Origin: Microvirga brassicacearum
GTDB lineage: Bacteria > Pseudomonadota > Alphaproteobacteria > Rhizobiales > Beijerinckiaceae
Length of the DNA: 64,000 bases
Assembly (NCBI RefSeq): GCF_008757455.1
Contig: NZ_VCMV01000001.1
Coordinates: 1-64,000, forward strand
Direction: 5' to 3'
Both the position numbers and the translations under genes were made by a program. Numbering within the stretch: the first letter of the stretch is position 1; each line of letters starts with the position of its first letter. This document shows, piece after piece, positions 36,151 through 45,274 of this stretch. The notes under the pieces are model-generated. The model did no database searches and was not told the origin of the DNA. It was given only the letters and a program-made list of their open reading frames with translations.

Positions 36151-37008
36151 TCAGACCCAGAATGGAATGCGGGCACGAAACCGGGCAAAAAACAGGAACG
36201 TCACGAGAAAACCCACTGTTGTAACGCCGAAAGCCATACCCCAGACCGGCATCGGGATCGTGTGGCCAAGTAACGGACCTCGCGCAATCTCGAGGAAAGC
36301 GTAGACCGGGTTCAGATACAGGACCCAGAACTTGTTACCGAGAGCATCTGGCATCCAGATGATCGGGGTCAAGAAGAATACAATTTGCGTAAGGCTCGAC
36401 ACGATCGGTCCGATATCTCGAAAGCGGGCGCAGACCATCCCAAGGAGCAACGTGACCCAGATCCCATTCAGCAGGATCAGAAACAGGCCGAGTAGACTCA
36501 CCAGGCTGTATAGCGATTGAGGGACTGCAAAGATCAGCAATACCGCCGCGGCAACGACGCAATTGTGAAGAAAAATGATGAAATTCCGAACCACGCTTCG
36601 AAGTACGTGGACAGTCATTGGCATCCTCACCTGAAGCATAATGCTCTCGGCTCTGATGAATGCTGACGTGCCTTCATTGATAAGCGACGAAATAAGGTTC
36701 CAGAATAGAACGCCCAGCGTGAGGTATGGCAGGAAAGTCGTAATCTCGATTTTCCAGATGGCCGAATACAAAAAGCCTAACGCCCCCACCATGATGGCCA
36801 TGCTGATGGTGAGCCAGAATGGCCCGAGTATCGAGCCGCGATAGCGCTGCCGGATGTCCTGCCAAGCCAGCGTGCTCCATAGCCACCAGCTCTCGACACC
36901 CGCCACGAGATCGTCCACGGCAAGCTGCGTGTTCGTCCGCCGGGGCGCATAGCCGGCAGCGGAGGTTTCTATTGTTCTCAGGGCCAGATTGCCGCTCATC
37001 TCATTCAA
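36151..37008 (-). CDS. Polysaccharide ABC exporter, ABC-2 permease (Wzm/KpsM type)
   Basis: A 285-residue permease with an N-terminal cytoplasmic segment (LWSTLAWQDIRQRYRGSILGP, the classical Wzm/KpsM entry) and six membrane helices, ending in FLFFARFRARIPFWV. FWNLISSLINEGTSAF and TLLLGMVCARFRDIGPI are typical of ABC-2 polysaccharide exporters. It forms the channel through which the lipid-linked or free glycan crosses the inner membrane. Confidence 0.92.
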   Translation of the reverse strand: MNEMSGNLALRTIETSAAGYAPRRTNTQLAVDDLVAGVESWWLWSTLAWQDIRQRYRGSILGPFWLTISMAIMVGALGFLYSAIWKIEITTFLPYLTLGVLFWNLISSLINEGTSAFIRAESIMLQVRMPMTVHVLRSVVRNFIIFLHNCVVAAAVLLIFAVPQSLYSLVSLLGLFLILLNGIWVTLLLGMVCARFRDIGPIVSSLTQIVFFLTPIIWMPDALGNKFWVLYLNPVYAFLEIARGPLLGHTIPMPVWGMAFGVTTVGFLVTFLFFARFRARIPFWV

Positions 37009-37123
37009 GGTTGCGGTTAGAGGACGGAAGGGGGCAGATGCGCCCCTCCCGTTCGTGAGTCAATCTTAAAATGGTCGCAGCCAGAGTAACCGGTTGCGGT
37101 TTCGTCGAGCCGTAGAGGCATCG

Positions 37124-38338
37124 TCATCGACGCAAAATCAGGTCCGCGAAATCGTCGCTCTTCAAGACCGCATCGACAGAATCGACGCCAAAAGGTTCTT
37201 CGAGTCCATCGTGTTGAAGCCAGGTTATGGAAAAGCCCAGATGCAGCATATCCGCCACGAATGCCTTCGGATCCTGCCCGAATTCAACGTAACGTCGGGG
37301 TGAGAATTCAAGAACAATTCGCATCGGCGAACGCTCTTCCAGCAAATCTCGCATTCCGAGCCAGGCAGAATACTCATACCCCTCGACGTCCATTTTCATG
37401 AAGGTGGGTTTTATCGGCCGTCCAAACTCACGTTGAATATTGGCCAATATGACGGGCAGCGGCTTGACCTCGACCTGCTCCGAATCGCCAAGGGTCGACC
37501 CGCCCGGGAGCAGTGAGGCACTCCCTTTATAGGCTCCGAATCGTCCCAAGGAGGCTTGAATTTGCTTTTCGCCAGTCGCAAGTTGAGCGACCGATGCGAA
37601 CGCCCCAAAGCCATTGACGGCAATTGATTTTTTGATTCTGTCGGCGAGCGCCTTCTGAGGTTCGATGGCGACTACGAAGCCGGTCGGTCCGACCAGATGC
37701 GCTGCAAGCAGTGAGAAATATCCGCAATTTGCACCGATATCCACGAAGGTGTCGCCGGCACCCAGTTCGCGCATAATGACATCCGTCACCCACGGCTCCC
37801 AGCTGCCATCGTACATGATATGTGGTGTTAGGGAGATGTCCTCGCTGTCCAAGTATATTTTGCGCTTGAAAGAGGTCTCCGTCAGCACGGTCTGGTTGCC
37901 GATGTACTGACAAAACCGTCCGGTTCGCTTGCTGCCGCTCAGCCCATCGGGGGTTTGGTCGATCGCATACTGAAAGAAGCTCTTTACCGCGTCACTCTCC
38001 TTATCGATGCTCCGGACGCATAAAATCACGTAGACATCATTCGCAAAGACGATCTCGCTGCGCCCGGCAAAGCTCGCCCACCACGAAGGTTCGATCTTCG
38101 AAAGATGTCCCTTGTGAAACAATATGTATTTCTGGGCATAGAGCGTGTCCTGTTGAATTGCTCCATCCAACGGCAGGACGATTGGATCGTTGAAAGCACG
38201 AAAATCCGGGCTGTATGCCGGTACTTCATGCTTGCGGAGCCAGTCGAGGGCGCTCTGCCGGCCGCCCGGCATGATATTGGCCTCTTTTCTTGGCTCATGA
38301 TCCGGTTTCAGAGAAGGGACCTGAAAAAACTTTCGCAT
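37124..38338 (-). CDS. FkbM-family methyltransferase
   Basis: A 404-residue protein. The C-terminal ~230 residues are an FkbM methyltransferase: DTFVDIGANCGYFSLLAAHLVG, VVAIEPQKALADRI, PTFMKMDVEGYEYSAW and MRIVLEFSPRRYV. The N-terminal ~150 residues have no clear family. I chose ATG 38338 (MRKFFQVPSL); an upstream frame extension to 38515 lacks similarity and overlaps the neighbouring gene. RBS is weak (AAGAG). It probably O-methylates a sugar. Confidence 0.8.
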   Translation of the reverse strand: MRKFFQVPSLKPDHEPRKEANIMPGGRQSALDWLRKHEVPAYSPDFRAFNDPIVLPLDGAIQQDTLYAQKYILFHKGHLSKIEPSWWASFAGRSEIVFANDVYVILCVRSIDKESDAVKSFFQYAIDQTPDGLSGSKRTGRFCQYIGNQTVLTETSFKRKIYLDSEDISLTPHIMYDGSWEPWVTDVIMRELGAGDTFVDIGANCGYFSLLAAHLVGPTGFVVAIEPQKALADRIKKSIAVNGFGAFASVAQLATGEKQIQASLGRFGAYKGSASLLPGGSTLGDSEQVEVKPLPVILANIQREFGRPIKPTFMKMDVEGYEYSAWLGMRDLLEERSPMRIVLEFSPRRYVEFGQDPKAFVADMLHLGFSITWLQHDGLEEPFGVDSVDAVLKSDDFADLILRR

Positions 38339-38486
38339 CGTTTTTCTCTTTTTACTTAAGTCCAAAGTTCTTTCAGCCGGCCCGGGAGATGAACGGAGCA
38401 GGCATTCGATCAGTCTTGCTGATGACGGAGGATATTGTCGACAGTGACGTCGCGCCTTCCTGCTGACTGTTTTAAAGCCAGAACCG

Positions 38487-39800
38487 TCAAGCCACCTCGG
38501 GCATGGATATCCCAACCTTCTTGTAGGCCATCGCCAGCCTTTGACGATATGCCTCGTCGGAGAATTTTGCCGCTTGCGCGGGTCCCCGCTGAGACAGTTC
38601 CCGCCGCAAGTCCGCGTCGTGGGTCAGAGCCCGGATGCCCTTCGTCAGCTCGGTCATGTCAAGCGGGTCGACTAATACTGCCGCGTCGCCCGCGACTTCG
38701 GGAAGTGAACTCGTGTTCGAAGTCAGCACCGGGATACCGAGTTTCATCGCCTCGAGCACGGGGAGACCAAAGCCCTCGTAGATCGAAGGAAAAGCGAAGA
38801 AGCGAGCGCATTGCAGAAGGGCTGTCACATGCCGCCGCGGCAAATAGCCGAGCTGGCGCACGATTGGCTTGCGCATGCTGACCGCTGTGATGAGTTCCAA
38901 TTCCTCTCGGTTGAGCCACCCCTTCGGTCCCGCAATGAGCAGGGGAATACCGGTATTGGCCATCAGAAAGGCCTCTATGAGACGCTTGAGGTTCTTTTTC
39001 GGCTCAATAGCACCGAGGAAGAGCGCATATTTTCCGGGCTCCGCTCCGTAAATTGTCTCGACCAGCCGTGCCGCGTCAGCCTGCTCGAGATTGGGCAGGT
39101 TGGGCGTCGGCTGATAAGTCACGCTCACGCGTTCCTGGTCGACCTTCAGAATGTCCACGATATGCCGCTTGGAGGCTTCCGAGACCGTGATGATATGATC
39201 GGCCTCACGCGCGATCGCCGTATGCAGGCGAAGCTGGTGCGCACCGCGATCAACGACGAAATATGGGAATTGCAAGGGTATCAGATCGTGCAACGTGTAG
39301 ATGTTCGGTACACCCCGGGCCTTGAGCGCCATGGGACCGGTCCAATGGGCGAGCTCGACACCCTTCGGCACCTCAATCTGCATAAACCGTTCTTTGAGGG
39401 CGAAACGCAAATGCGCGCGTTCGTAAACTCCCGAGGCATTGAACACGCGATCGGCTGTTGGCAATGGCGGCTCGAAAGCGCCCAGGTCGACCCCCTCGAT
39501 GGAAACCTTGCTGGGGCGCACACGCCTGGACAATCCGATCGCCGCACCGGCAAGGAACGGGGCATGCCGAAACGCACGGACCCAGCGGTTCTCGACCGAT
39601 GCCTCGCTGCCAAACACCTGTACCGCAAGGCTTTGTGGCAATGCGTGACGCGGCGCTTGGGCATTTCGGCCGTAAAGGACACTCAGGTCGAAGCCCGAGG
39701 ATCTCAGCGCCCGGGCTAGCGTCCGCCCATACGAGCCAATCCCGGTGGCGGTCTTGCTAAGAAACTGCGATCCATCGATAAGGACGCCTCGGTCTGCCAT
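38487..39800 (-). CDS. GT4 family glycosyltransferase
   Basis: A 437-residue GT-B enzyme. TATGIGSYGRTLARAL opens the acceptor domain, IYTLHDLIPLQFPY is typical of mannosyl/rhamnosyltransferases of this family, SEASKRHIVDIL and FLGAIEPKKNLKRLIEAF mark the donor site, and FFAFPSIYEGFGLPVLEAM is the EX7E sugar-nucleotide motif. GDP-mannose is a reasonable donor because manC is in the same locus. Confidence 0.9.
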   Translation of the reverse strand: MADRGVLIDGSQFLSKTATGIGSYGRTLARALRSSGFDLSVLYGRNAQAPRHALPQSLAVQVFGSEASVENRWVRAFRHAPFLAGAAIGLSRRVRPSKVSIEGVDLGAFEPPLPTADRVFNASGVYERAHLRFALKERFMQIEVPKGVELAHWTGPMALKARGVPNIYTLHDLIPLQFPYFVVDRGAHQLRLHTAIAREADHIITVSEASKRHIVDILKVDQERVSVTYQPTPNLPNLEQADAARLVETIYGAEPGKYALFLGAIEPKKNLKRLIEAFLMANTGIPLLIAGPKGWLNREELELITAVSMRKPIVRQLGYLPRRHVTALLQCARFFAFPSIYEGFGLPVLEAMKLGIPVLTSNTSSLPEVAGDAAVLVDPLDMTELTKGIRALTHDADLRRELSQRGPAQAAKFSDEAYRQRLAMAYKKVGISMPEVA

Positions 39801-39908
39801 ATTGTCTTAGCCTCTTCGACGTCCAAATTTCGGTTGATTCCGCCCGTCTATCCCATCTGCGTCCAAGCTGCCAATGCGACGATGCGGGCGTGGATACCAG
39901 GCGGTCTT

Positions 39909-40973
39909 CTAGAATTCGATCTGCCGAAGCAAATCATAATTTCGGAAAGGCTCTCCGCGCCGGGGATCGAACGCCAAGGGCAGGGGAAAGGCATCAAGCA
40001 AAGGGCCCGGGTCAAATTGCGCCGGAGACCACACTTCGTCGATTGCCGACATTGCAGCCGCCCAATCCGTCGGCCGGATGCGATCACAGCCGTATACTGT
40101 AATTTTTTCGCGGCCGAGACCGGCGTAGAGATCGCGGACTCGGTGGTTGAGAACGTCTTCTGTGGCGAGGGCAAGGTCGAATGTCTCGCACGCGTTGGGG
40201 CCGTTAAATCCGAAATACAAACACGGTATGCCGTAGCTTTCCGCGAATACGAGACCATGCAGGCTTACGCTGAGAATGCGGCGGCAGGAGGTGATTTCCT
40301 CCATTTTCGCCATCATGGCGTCCACCGTCGGTTCGACCACGGTGCTGATAATTTTGACTCGGTCGCGAAACTCCGGGGGTATCTGATAGCGGATGAAGTC
40401 GGGCCGGGTTTTGTCCTCAGGCGAGAACGCCGCCAACTCGGTTACGTGAACGATGACTCCGAGGTCCCATTTTTTTTCCGTTGCCGCCGGAAAGATCGAA
40501 GGCAGCATCCATACTGGGTCGCCATAAACCCGTGGAGCAGGAATGGCGGCGTCCACAAACGCCTGCCGGGAATACGGCCCGCGGGTTGCATGGACCCGAA
40601 CGTTGGTGCTCGGAGGGGCGGCATAGCGGCCCAATGTCTTGTCGAAAGCGTTGAACTTGGCGTCCAGGCCTGTGCCCCAGATGTGCGCGGTTCCACCGTA
40701 GGCATTGTGTGCAATCGTACCGACCGCATACAAGCGCTCCCTGGCGGAGCGAAAAGGCTCCTTGCGGCAGAGGCGGCCACTCAGGGCCGTCACCATGACG
40801 GCGCTGAGCGCGTCGCCTATGTTCGCGTAGTATTTTTCTGGCGACCTCGCCCAGGCTAAGCGGATCGTACCGTCATTCCGGTTCGTTACCCGACTAAGAA
40901 TGCTCCTGTTCAAAGCGGCGTTAACAACGCTGAGACTCTTATGGATGATCCGATCGCGACGGCTGAAACTCAT
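39909..40973 (-). CDS. Polysaccharide pyruvyl transferase family protein
   Basis: A 354-residue protein of the PS_pyruv_trans family: IRLAWARSPEKYYANIGDALSA at the N-terminus, HIWGTGLDAKFNAF, HATRGPYSRQAFVDA, VYGDPVWMLP, ILSVSLHGLVFAESYGIPCLYF. These enzymes add a ketal pyruvate from phosphoenolpyruvate to a glycan sugar and give it a negative charge. ATG 40973 has AGAGGGAT upstream and is preferred over an in-frame start at 41030. Confidence 0.88.
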   Translation of the reverse strand: MSFSRRDRIIHKSLSVVNAALNRSILSRVTNRNDGTIRLAWARSPEKYYANIGDALSAVMVTALSGRLCRKEPFRSARERLYAVGTIAHNAYGGTAHIWGTGLDAKFNAFDKTLGRYAAPPSTNVRVHATRGPYSRQAFVDAAIPAPRVYGDPVWMLPSIFPAATEKKWDLGVIVHVTELAAFSPEDKTRPDFIRYQIPPEFRDRVKIISTVVEPTVDAMMAKMEEITSCRRILSVSLHGLVFAESYGIPCLYFGFNGPNACETFDLALATEDVLNHRVRDLYAGLGREKITVYGCDRIRPTDWAAAMSAIDEVWSPAQFDPGPLLDAFPLPLAFDPRRGEPFRNYDLLRQIEF

Positions 40974-41229
40974 TAAGATATCCCTCTTGTGGGGACGCTG
41001 TATTGTAACACCCCGTTTGGGCCTGCTCATAGCTTGCGTCCTAAAGGAATGTCAATCGATCTGGGGATTTCGCGTCGGAGCAGGGATCTTCTGCCGCTGG
41101 TGCCGCCAGGCGGAAATCAGAACGTCGCCGCAGCAGCCCGATGCGGGATTCCGTCGAGGTCCTGCGGCAACATTATAGCGAGATGGTCAAATTCTCCCGC
41201 TCATGCTGGCCGGCGCCGACCCTCACGTT

Positions 41230-42393
41230 CTACGCCAGTGCGGCTGCTTCCACCAGTTTCATCCAATCCTGATTGCCCTGCCGCTCGGTCAACAGCGCAT
41301 TTGCTCCGCGAGAGAGCTCCTCAAGGCGACCGGGGTGCTCCATAACCGACTGCAGGATTTGACGGAAGCCGCCTGGATCCATCGTCGCCGCTACGAGCCC
41401 GCCGATTCCGAAGCCGACCTGCCCAGGCAGGGCGCCGGTGGGCATCACAAGGCTAGGCATGGCCCAGGAGAGGGCCTGCGCAACGGCGCCTGATTGGCTG
41501 GCTTCCATATAAGGACATAGCAAGAGATGGTGACTTGAGAAAAGCTCTGCCATTCGTTGCTCGGAAACCCAGCCAAGTTCCAGATGAACCTGCGGCCATG
41601 CGTCAAAGATACGCCTGACGTCCGGCTCGAGCGGCCCTGAACCTGCGATCGTTAGTCGCCATAGCGGATTGGCCCTGAGCGGCTCCAACACCGCCGCAAG
41701 CGTGTCCAGGCCTTTGTAAGGGAGCAGCCGCCCATAAAAGAGGAGACGGAACGGTTCGTCGGCCGAGGTGCGAGCCGGCAGAAGCGTCCGATGGGTGGGA
41801 AAGACCACTTCAAGGGGGATGACCGAAGTCTTCACGGCGGAGGCCGGGACACGTTCGGCCATTCGCTCGGCAACACTGCTGGACAGGGCGACAACACGGT
41901 CGGCATTCCTGACGAGGAGATCCTGCGTCGTCCTCTGCCAGGTGATCGCATAGTCGCCGGGATGCGGCTCCGCATCATGAGCGACGTAGATGACCCTGAT
42001 GCCCCGCCTCTGCAGGGCGTGGATGAACGGCCACGCAAACGGCGAGTTCATCGTCATGATGACCACGCCCACATTGAGAGATGCCAGTGTGGCTGCGTGC
42101 GTTCTCAGCTGCGCCGGCAGCGACCAGGCTTCGCGCCACAAGGTGGACAACGTGGGGCGATCGAATTGGATGATGGGCAGTCCGCTCGCCTGAAAGGCCC
42201 CCATGTCATCATTCGTGCGCGCCAGAGACAGCAAGACTTCGGGAGGATTTGCAGCGCCCGTTAAATGCCGGGCCAGGAACAGCGTGAATTGCGATCCGCC
42301 TCCGCGACGACCCCAATAATGGAGTGCAACTCCAGGGCGTTGCTGGCTGGAAAGGCGTGTTGTCCGGCTTTTCATATCCGTGGTCATTAACAT
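41230..42393 (-). CDS. GT4 family glycosyltransferase
   Basis: A GT-B protein of about 387 residues. YWGRRGGGSQFTLFLARHL, VIYVAHDAEPHPGDY, LFYGRLLPYKGLDTLAAVLEPL, WRLTIAGSGPLEPDV and LLLCPYMEASQSGAVAQALSW are the usual donor-domain motifs. The start is unclear: ATG 42393 and ATG 42375 both lack a strong RBS. It is the first gene of the leftward block and is divergent from manC. Confidence 0.83.
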   Translation of the reverse strand: MLMTTDMKSRTTRLSSQQRPGVALHYWGRRGGGSQFTLFLARHLTGAANPPEVLLSLARTNDDMGAFQASGLPIIQFDRPTLSTLWREAWSLPAQLRTHAATLASLNVGVVIMTMNSPFAWPFIHALQRRGIRVIYVAHDAEPHPGDYAITWQRTTQDLLVRNADRVVALSSSVAERMAERVPASAVKTSVIPLEVVFPTHRTLLPARTSADEPFRLLFYGRLLPYKGLDTLAAVLEPLRANPLWRLTIAGSGPLEPDVRRIFDAWPQVHLELGWVSEQRMAELFSSHHLLLCPYMEASQSGAVAQALSWAMPSLVMPTGALPGQVGFGIGGLVAATMDPGGFRQILQSVMEHPGRLEELSRGANALLTERQGNQDWMKLVEAAALA

Positions 42394-42697
42394 GCAAACT
42401 GCTAGAGTGGGGCCGCTGAGGAACCTGGTTCTTGAAAGCTGCCGAGGCGTGGCGCCACAGCTCAATGGTCGTGCTTGGCAATTTTTCCCGGCGGGCATTC
42501 ATTCATTCATGGTGCCGGCTTCGTCGTTCCAGTCGAAGGAATCAAGCGAGCTTTCTTGGCAGAAATGAGCGGCGTTGTGATCAACCGATCGTCGGGAGGC
42601 GACGTTCGCAACCTGTGCTCGCAATACCGTAACTCCTGAGTTGACGCCAGCCCGGCTGGTGTTTACGACGCCCGATATGCTTACAGAAGGACCGGAA
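42394..42697. promoter_or_regulatory. Divergent promoter region of the glycan locus
   Basis: About 300 bp between the leftward glycosyltransferase unit and manC. It must contain promoters for both directions. I cannot place -35/-10 elements with confidence. Confidence 0.5.
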
Positions 42698-44119
42698 ATG
42701 GGTGAGGGCAGCAACCATATTCTACCCGTGATCATGTGCGGCGGCTCCGGAACCCGGCTTTGGCCGGCTTCGCGGGACAGCATGCCCAAGCAGTTCATCG
42801 ATCTCCTGGGTGAGCACTCCACCTTCCAGACCGCCGTCCAACGCGTGACGGCGCCGCAGGTCTTCCTCCGCCCGGCGATTATCTCGAGCAACGAGGTCCG
42901 TTTCATCGTCGCCGAACAATTGGCGCAGATCGGCGCGGCGGCCGATATCATTCTCGAGCCGATTCAACGCGATTCGGCTGCCGCCATTGCCGTTGCGGCA
43001 TGTCATGCGGCGCGCCTGCATCCTGAGACGATCGTCCTTGTGATCGCGGCGGACCACGTCATCGATGACGCTGCCGCCTTCGCGGCCGCTTGTCAGGCGG
43101 CAATCGAGCCTGCGCGCCAGGGTCAGATCATGACCCTCGGGGTGGTACCGCAGTTCCCTGCCACGAGCTACGGCTACATCAAGCCCGGCAAGCCGATCAA
43201 GGGCACTCAGGCCAGTCGCGTCGAACAGTTCGTCGAGAAGCCGGATGCGGAAACGGCTCAGGAATACATCAACCAGGGCTTCCTTTGGAACAGCGGCAAT
43301 TTCCTGTTCCGGGCGGATGTCATGATCGAGGAGTTCGAGCGGTTTCAGCCGACGATCCTGGCTGCTGCGCGAGACGCCCTCGAGCGTGCAACCATCGATC
43401 TCGACTTCATCCGGCTCGAGGAGGATGCGTTCAAGCTGGCTCCTAAGATTTCGATCGACTATGCGGTCATGGAGCACACCGAGCGCGCAGGGGTTCTGCC
43501 GGTCTCGTTCTCCTGGTCGGATATCGGTTCCTGGAGCGCCCTCTGGGATGCCTCGCCGCGCGACGAGGACGGCAACGCCTTGCGTGGCAACGTCGAGGTG
43601 ATCGAGACCCGCAACAGCCTCGTGCACAGCGATGATATTCTCACGACCGTCGTCGGCCTGGACGATGTGATCGTGGTCGCCAAACCTGATGCGGTACTGG
43701 TGACGTCGCGGAGCCGGTCGGAGCTTGTGAAGGATCTTGTGGTTTCGATGCGCGCGAAACAGCGCCCGGAGGCGACCGAACATCTCAGGATGTATCGGCC
43801 CTGGGGCTGGTACCAGCGCATCGACACCGGGTCGCGCTTCCAGGTGAAACGCATCATGGTCAAGCCAGGCGGACGTCTTTCGCTGCAAAAGCATTTTCAT
43901 CGCGCCGAGCATTGGGTCGTGGTTCGCGGAACCGCCGAGGTCACCGTGAACAAGGACATCGTGTTCTTGCACGAGAACGAGTCCGTCTACATCCCGATCG
44001 GGGCCATGCACCGCCTCAACAATCCAGGCCGTATCCCGCTGGAACTGATCGAGGTCCAGGTGGGGAGCTACACCGGCGAGGACGATATCGTCCGTGTCGA
44101 GGATGTTTACGGTCGCTAG
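42698..44119 (+). CDS. manC: Mannose-1-phosphate guanylyltransferase / mannose-6-phosphate isomerase
   Basis: A 473-residue bifunctional type II PMI-GMP enzyme. The guanylyltransferase site is VIMCGGSGTRLWPASRDSMPKQ, with FVEKPD and the WNSGNFLFRAD segment; the C-terminal cupin with RPWGWYQRIDTG, KPGGRLSLQKHFHRAEHWVVV and VYIPIGAMHRLNNPG is the isomerase. It supplies GDP-mannose to the mannosyltransferases and to the GME-like epimerase. ATG 42698 has AGAAGGA 8 bases upstream. Palindromic repeats follow the gene. Confidence 0.95.
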   Translation: MGEGSNHILPVIMCGGSGTRLWPASRDSMPKQFIDLLGEHSTFQTAVQRVTAPQVFLRPAIISSNEVRFIVAEQLAQIGAAADIILEPIQRDSAAAIAVAACHAARLHPETIVLVIAADHVIDDAAAFAAACQAAIEPARQGQIMTLGVVPQFPATSYGYIKPGKPIKGTQASRVEQFVEKPDAETAQEYINQGFLWNSGNFLFRADVMIEEFERFQPTILAAARDALERATIDLDFIRLEEDAFKLAPKISIDYAVMEHTERAGVLPVSFSWSDIGSWSALWDASPRDEDGNALRGNVEVIETRNSLVHSDDILTTVVGLDDVIVVAKPDAVLVTSRSRSELVKDLVVSMRAKQRPEATEHLRMYRPWGWYQRIDTGSRFQVKRIMVKPGGRLSLQKHFHRAEHWVVVRGTAEVTVNKDIVFLHENESVYIPIGAMHRLNNPGRIPLELIEVQVGSYTGEDDIVRVEDVYGR

Positions 44120-44155
44120 AGTCGGATTCAGTTTCTTCGAGTCTGATCCGGCTCT
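44118..44155 (+). terminator. Imperfect hairpin after manC
   Basis: AGAGTCGGATTCAG and CTGATCCGGCTCT form an imperfect stem around a T-rich loop right at the manC stop, followed by ATCTCTTTGTTT. It may terminate manC transcription. Confidence 0.55.
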
Positions 44156-44168
44156 ATCTCTTTGTTTG

Positions 44169-44215
44169 GCGCATGATCTCTCCGTGAACCGGTCTCCACT
44201 TCGCCGGATCAGGCG
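44169..44215. repeat. Interspersed palindromic repeat of the rhizobial type
   Basis: GCGCATGATC ... AACCGGT ... GGATCAGGCGC is a ~47-bp imperfect palindrome. It resembles the abundant intergenic repeats of Rhizobiales that read GCATGATC(N)AACCGG(N)GATCATGC. It lies between manC and the convergent aldose epimerase gene. Confidence 0.75.
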
Positions 44216-44226
44216 CTAGCCGACAC

Positions 44227-45102
44227 TCACGGATCCGATAGCGAAATCTCCATGGCGAACTCCCGAGTGTCGCCAGGAGATACCTGCACAACCCCCGGCT
44301 TTTCGCCGAGCTCCCCGTCAAATCCCACCGGGCTGGCATGGCCCTGCCACGGTTCGATGCAGATGAAGCCGGCGCCGGGCTTGGTCCAGAGGCCCAGGTG
44401 CGGCATTCCTGCGAACCCGACCTTGATGGAGCGCTGGCCAGGAACGCCATACTCCACGTTGCGGCTCTTGATCCGGTCGAAAATGAGGGCTCCGTTGCCG
44501 AACAATTCGCCGCGGAGCGTCAGCCGGTCGCCTTGAATCGGCGATTCGTGGGTCGTCCCGAGCAGGTTGTCGACAAGCAGGCGCATCGGCTCCGGTTCCA
44601 TCTGCTCGAACCTGATTTCATGAGCGGCGCGGGCGCCCCCGAATGGCAGCGGCCAGCGGAAAGCCGGATGGAAGCCGAACGACACCGGCATCGGGCGTTC
44701 GCCGGAATTCAGGATCATCGCGCTTACGATCAAGCGGGAATCCTTGAGCCTGTAGGATACGTCCAGGGTGAATTCGAACGGATAATGCTCCAGCGTCGAT
44801 GGGCTTGAGGTGAGGCGGAGGTGGCAGTTCGACGGACCTGTCTCTCGGACCTCGAATTCCGAGGTCCTTGCAAAGCCATGCTGTGTGAGACTGTGCTCCC
44901 GCCCATGGATGCGAATGCGATCATTTTTCAACCGTCCGACGATCGGAAACAGAAGCGGCGAGCGTCCGCTCCAGAAGGCCGGGTCGCCGTCCCAGAGAAG
45001 GTCGCGCCCCTCCTCGTCCCGAAACCGAACCAGCTCGGCGCCTAGGGTGGAGATCTGAGTTTCAAGGCGGGAATTCGACAATGTGATCGTCACAACAGGC
45101 AA
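44227..45102 (-). CDS. Aldose 1-epimerase family protein
   Basis: A 291-residue galactose-mutarotase-fold protein: LGAELVRFRDEEGRDLLWDGDPAFW, SPLLFPIVGRLKND, LTQHGFARTSEFEV, PVSFGFHPAFRWPL and TKPGAGFICIEPWQGHASP. This matches the LacX/YeaD-like subfamily of aldose 1-epimerases. The start may be TTG 45102 or GTG 45093; neither has a clear RBS. The sugar substrate is unknown. Confidence 0.88.
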   Translation of the reverse strand: MPVVTITLSNSRLETQISTLGAELVRFRDEEGRDLLWDGDPAFWSGRSPLLFPIVGRLKNDRIRIHGREHSLTQHGFARTSEFEVRETGPSNCHLRLTSSPSTLEHYPFEFTLDVSYRLKDSRLIVSAMILNSGERPMPVSFGFHPAFRWPLPFGGARAAHEIRFEQMEPEPMRLLVDNLLGTTHESPIQGDRLTLRGELFGNGALIFDRIKSRNVEYGVPGQRSIKVGFAGMPHLGLWTKPGAGFICIEPWQGHASPVGFDGELGEKPGVVQVSPGDTREFAMEISLSDP

Positions 45103-45274
45103 CTTTCATCGGGTGACGCCACTTGGCGGTGGCAGGGCGATCAGCCTTACACCTCGGCTGGGGACAGGTCATCGTTTCGTTCCGCGCCTGGTTGGCCTTC
45201 CTCGGGCCCCGTCACCTGATCTTTTCCCGCCCTTGTGGGTTGTGCCCATTGCGTGTCACGGGGTGGGGGCGTTC

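Noticed and set aside
42722..44011. A 429-residue frame antisense to manC
   Set aside because: It is the complement of a well-conserved bifunctional enzyme and shows no domain.
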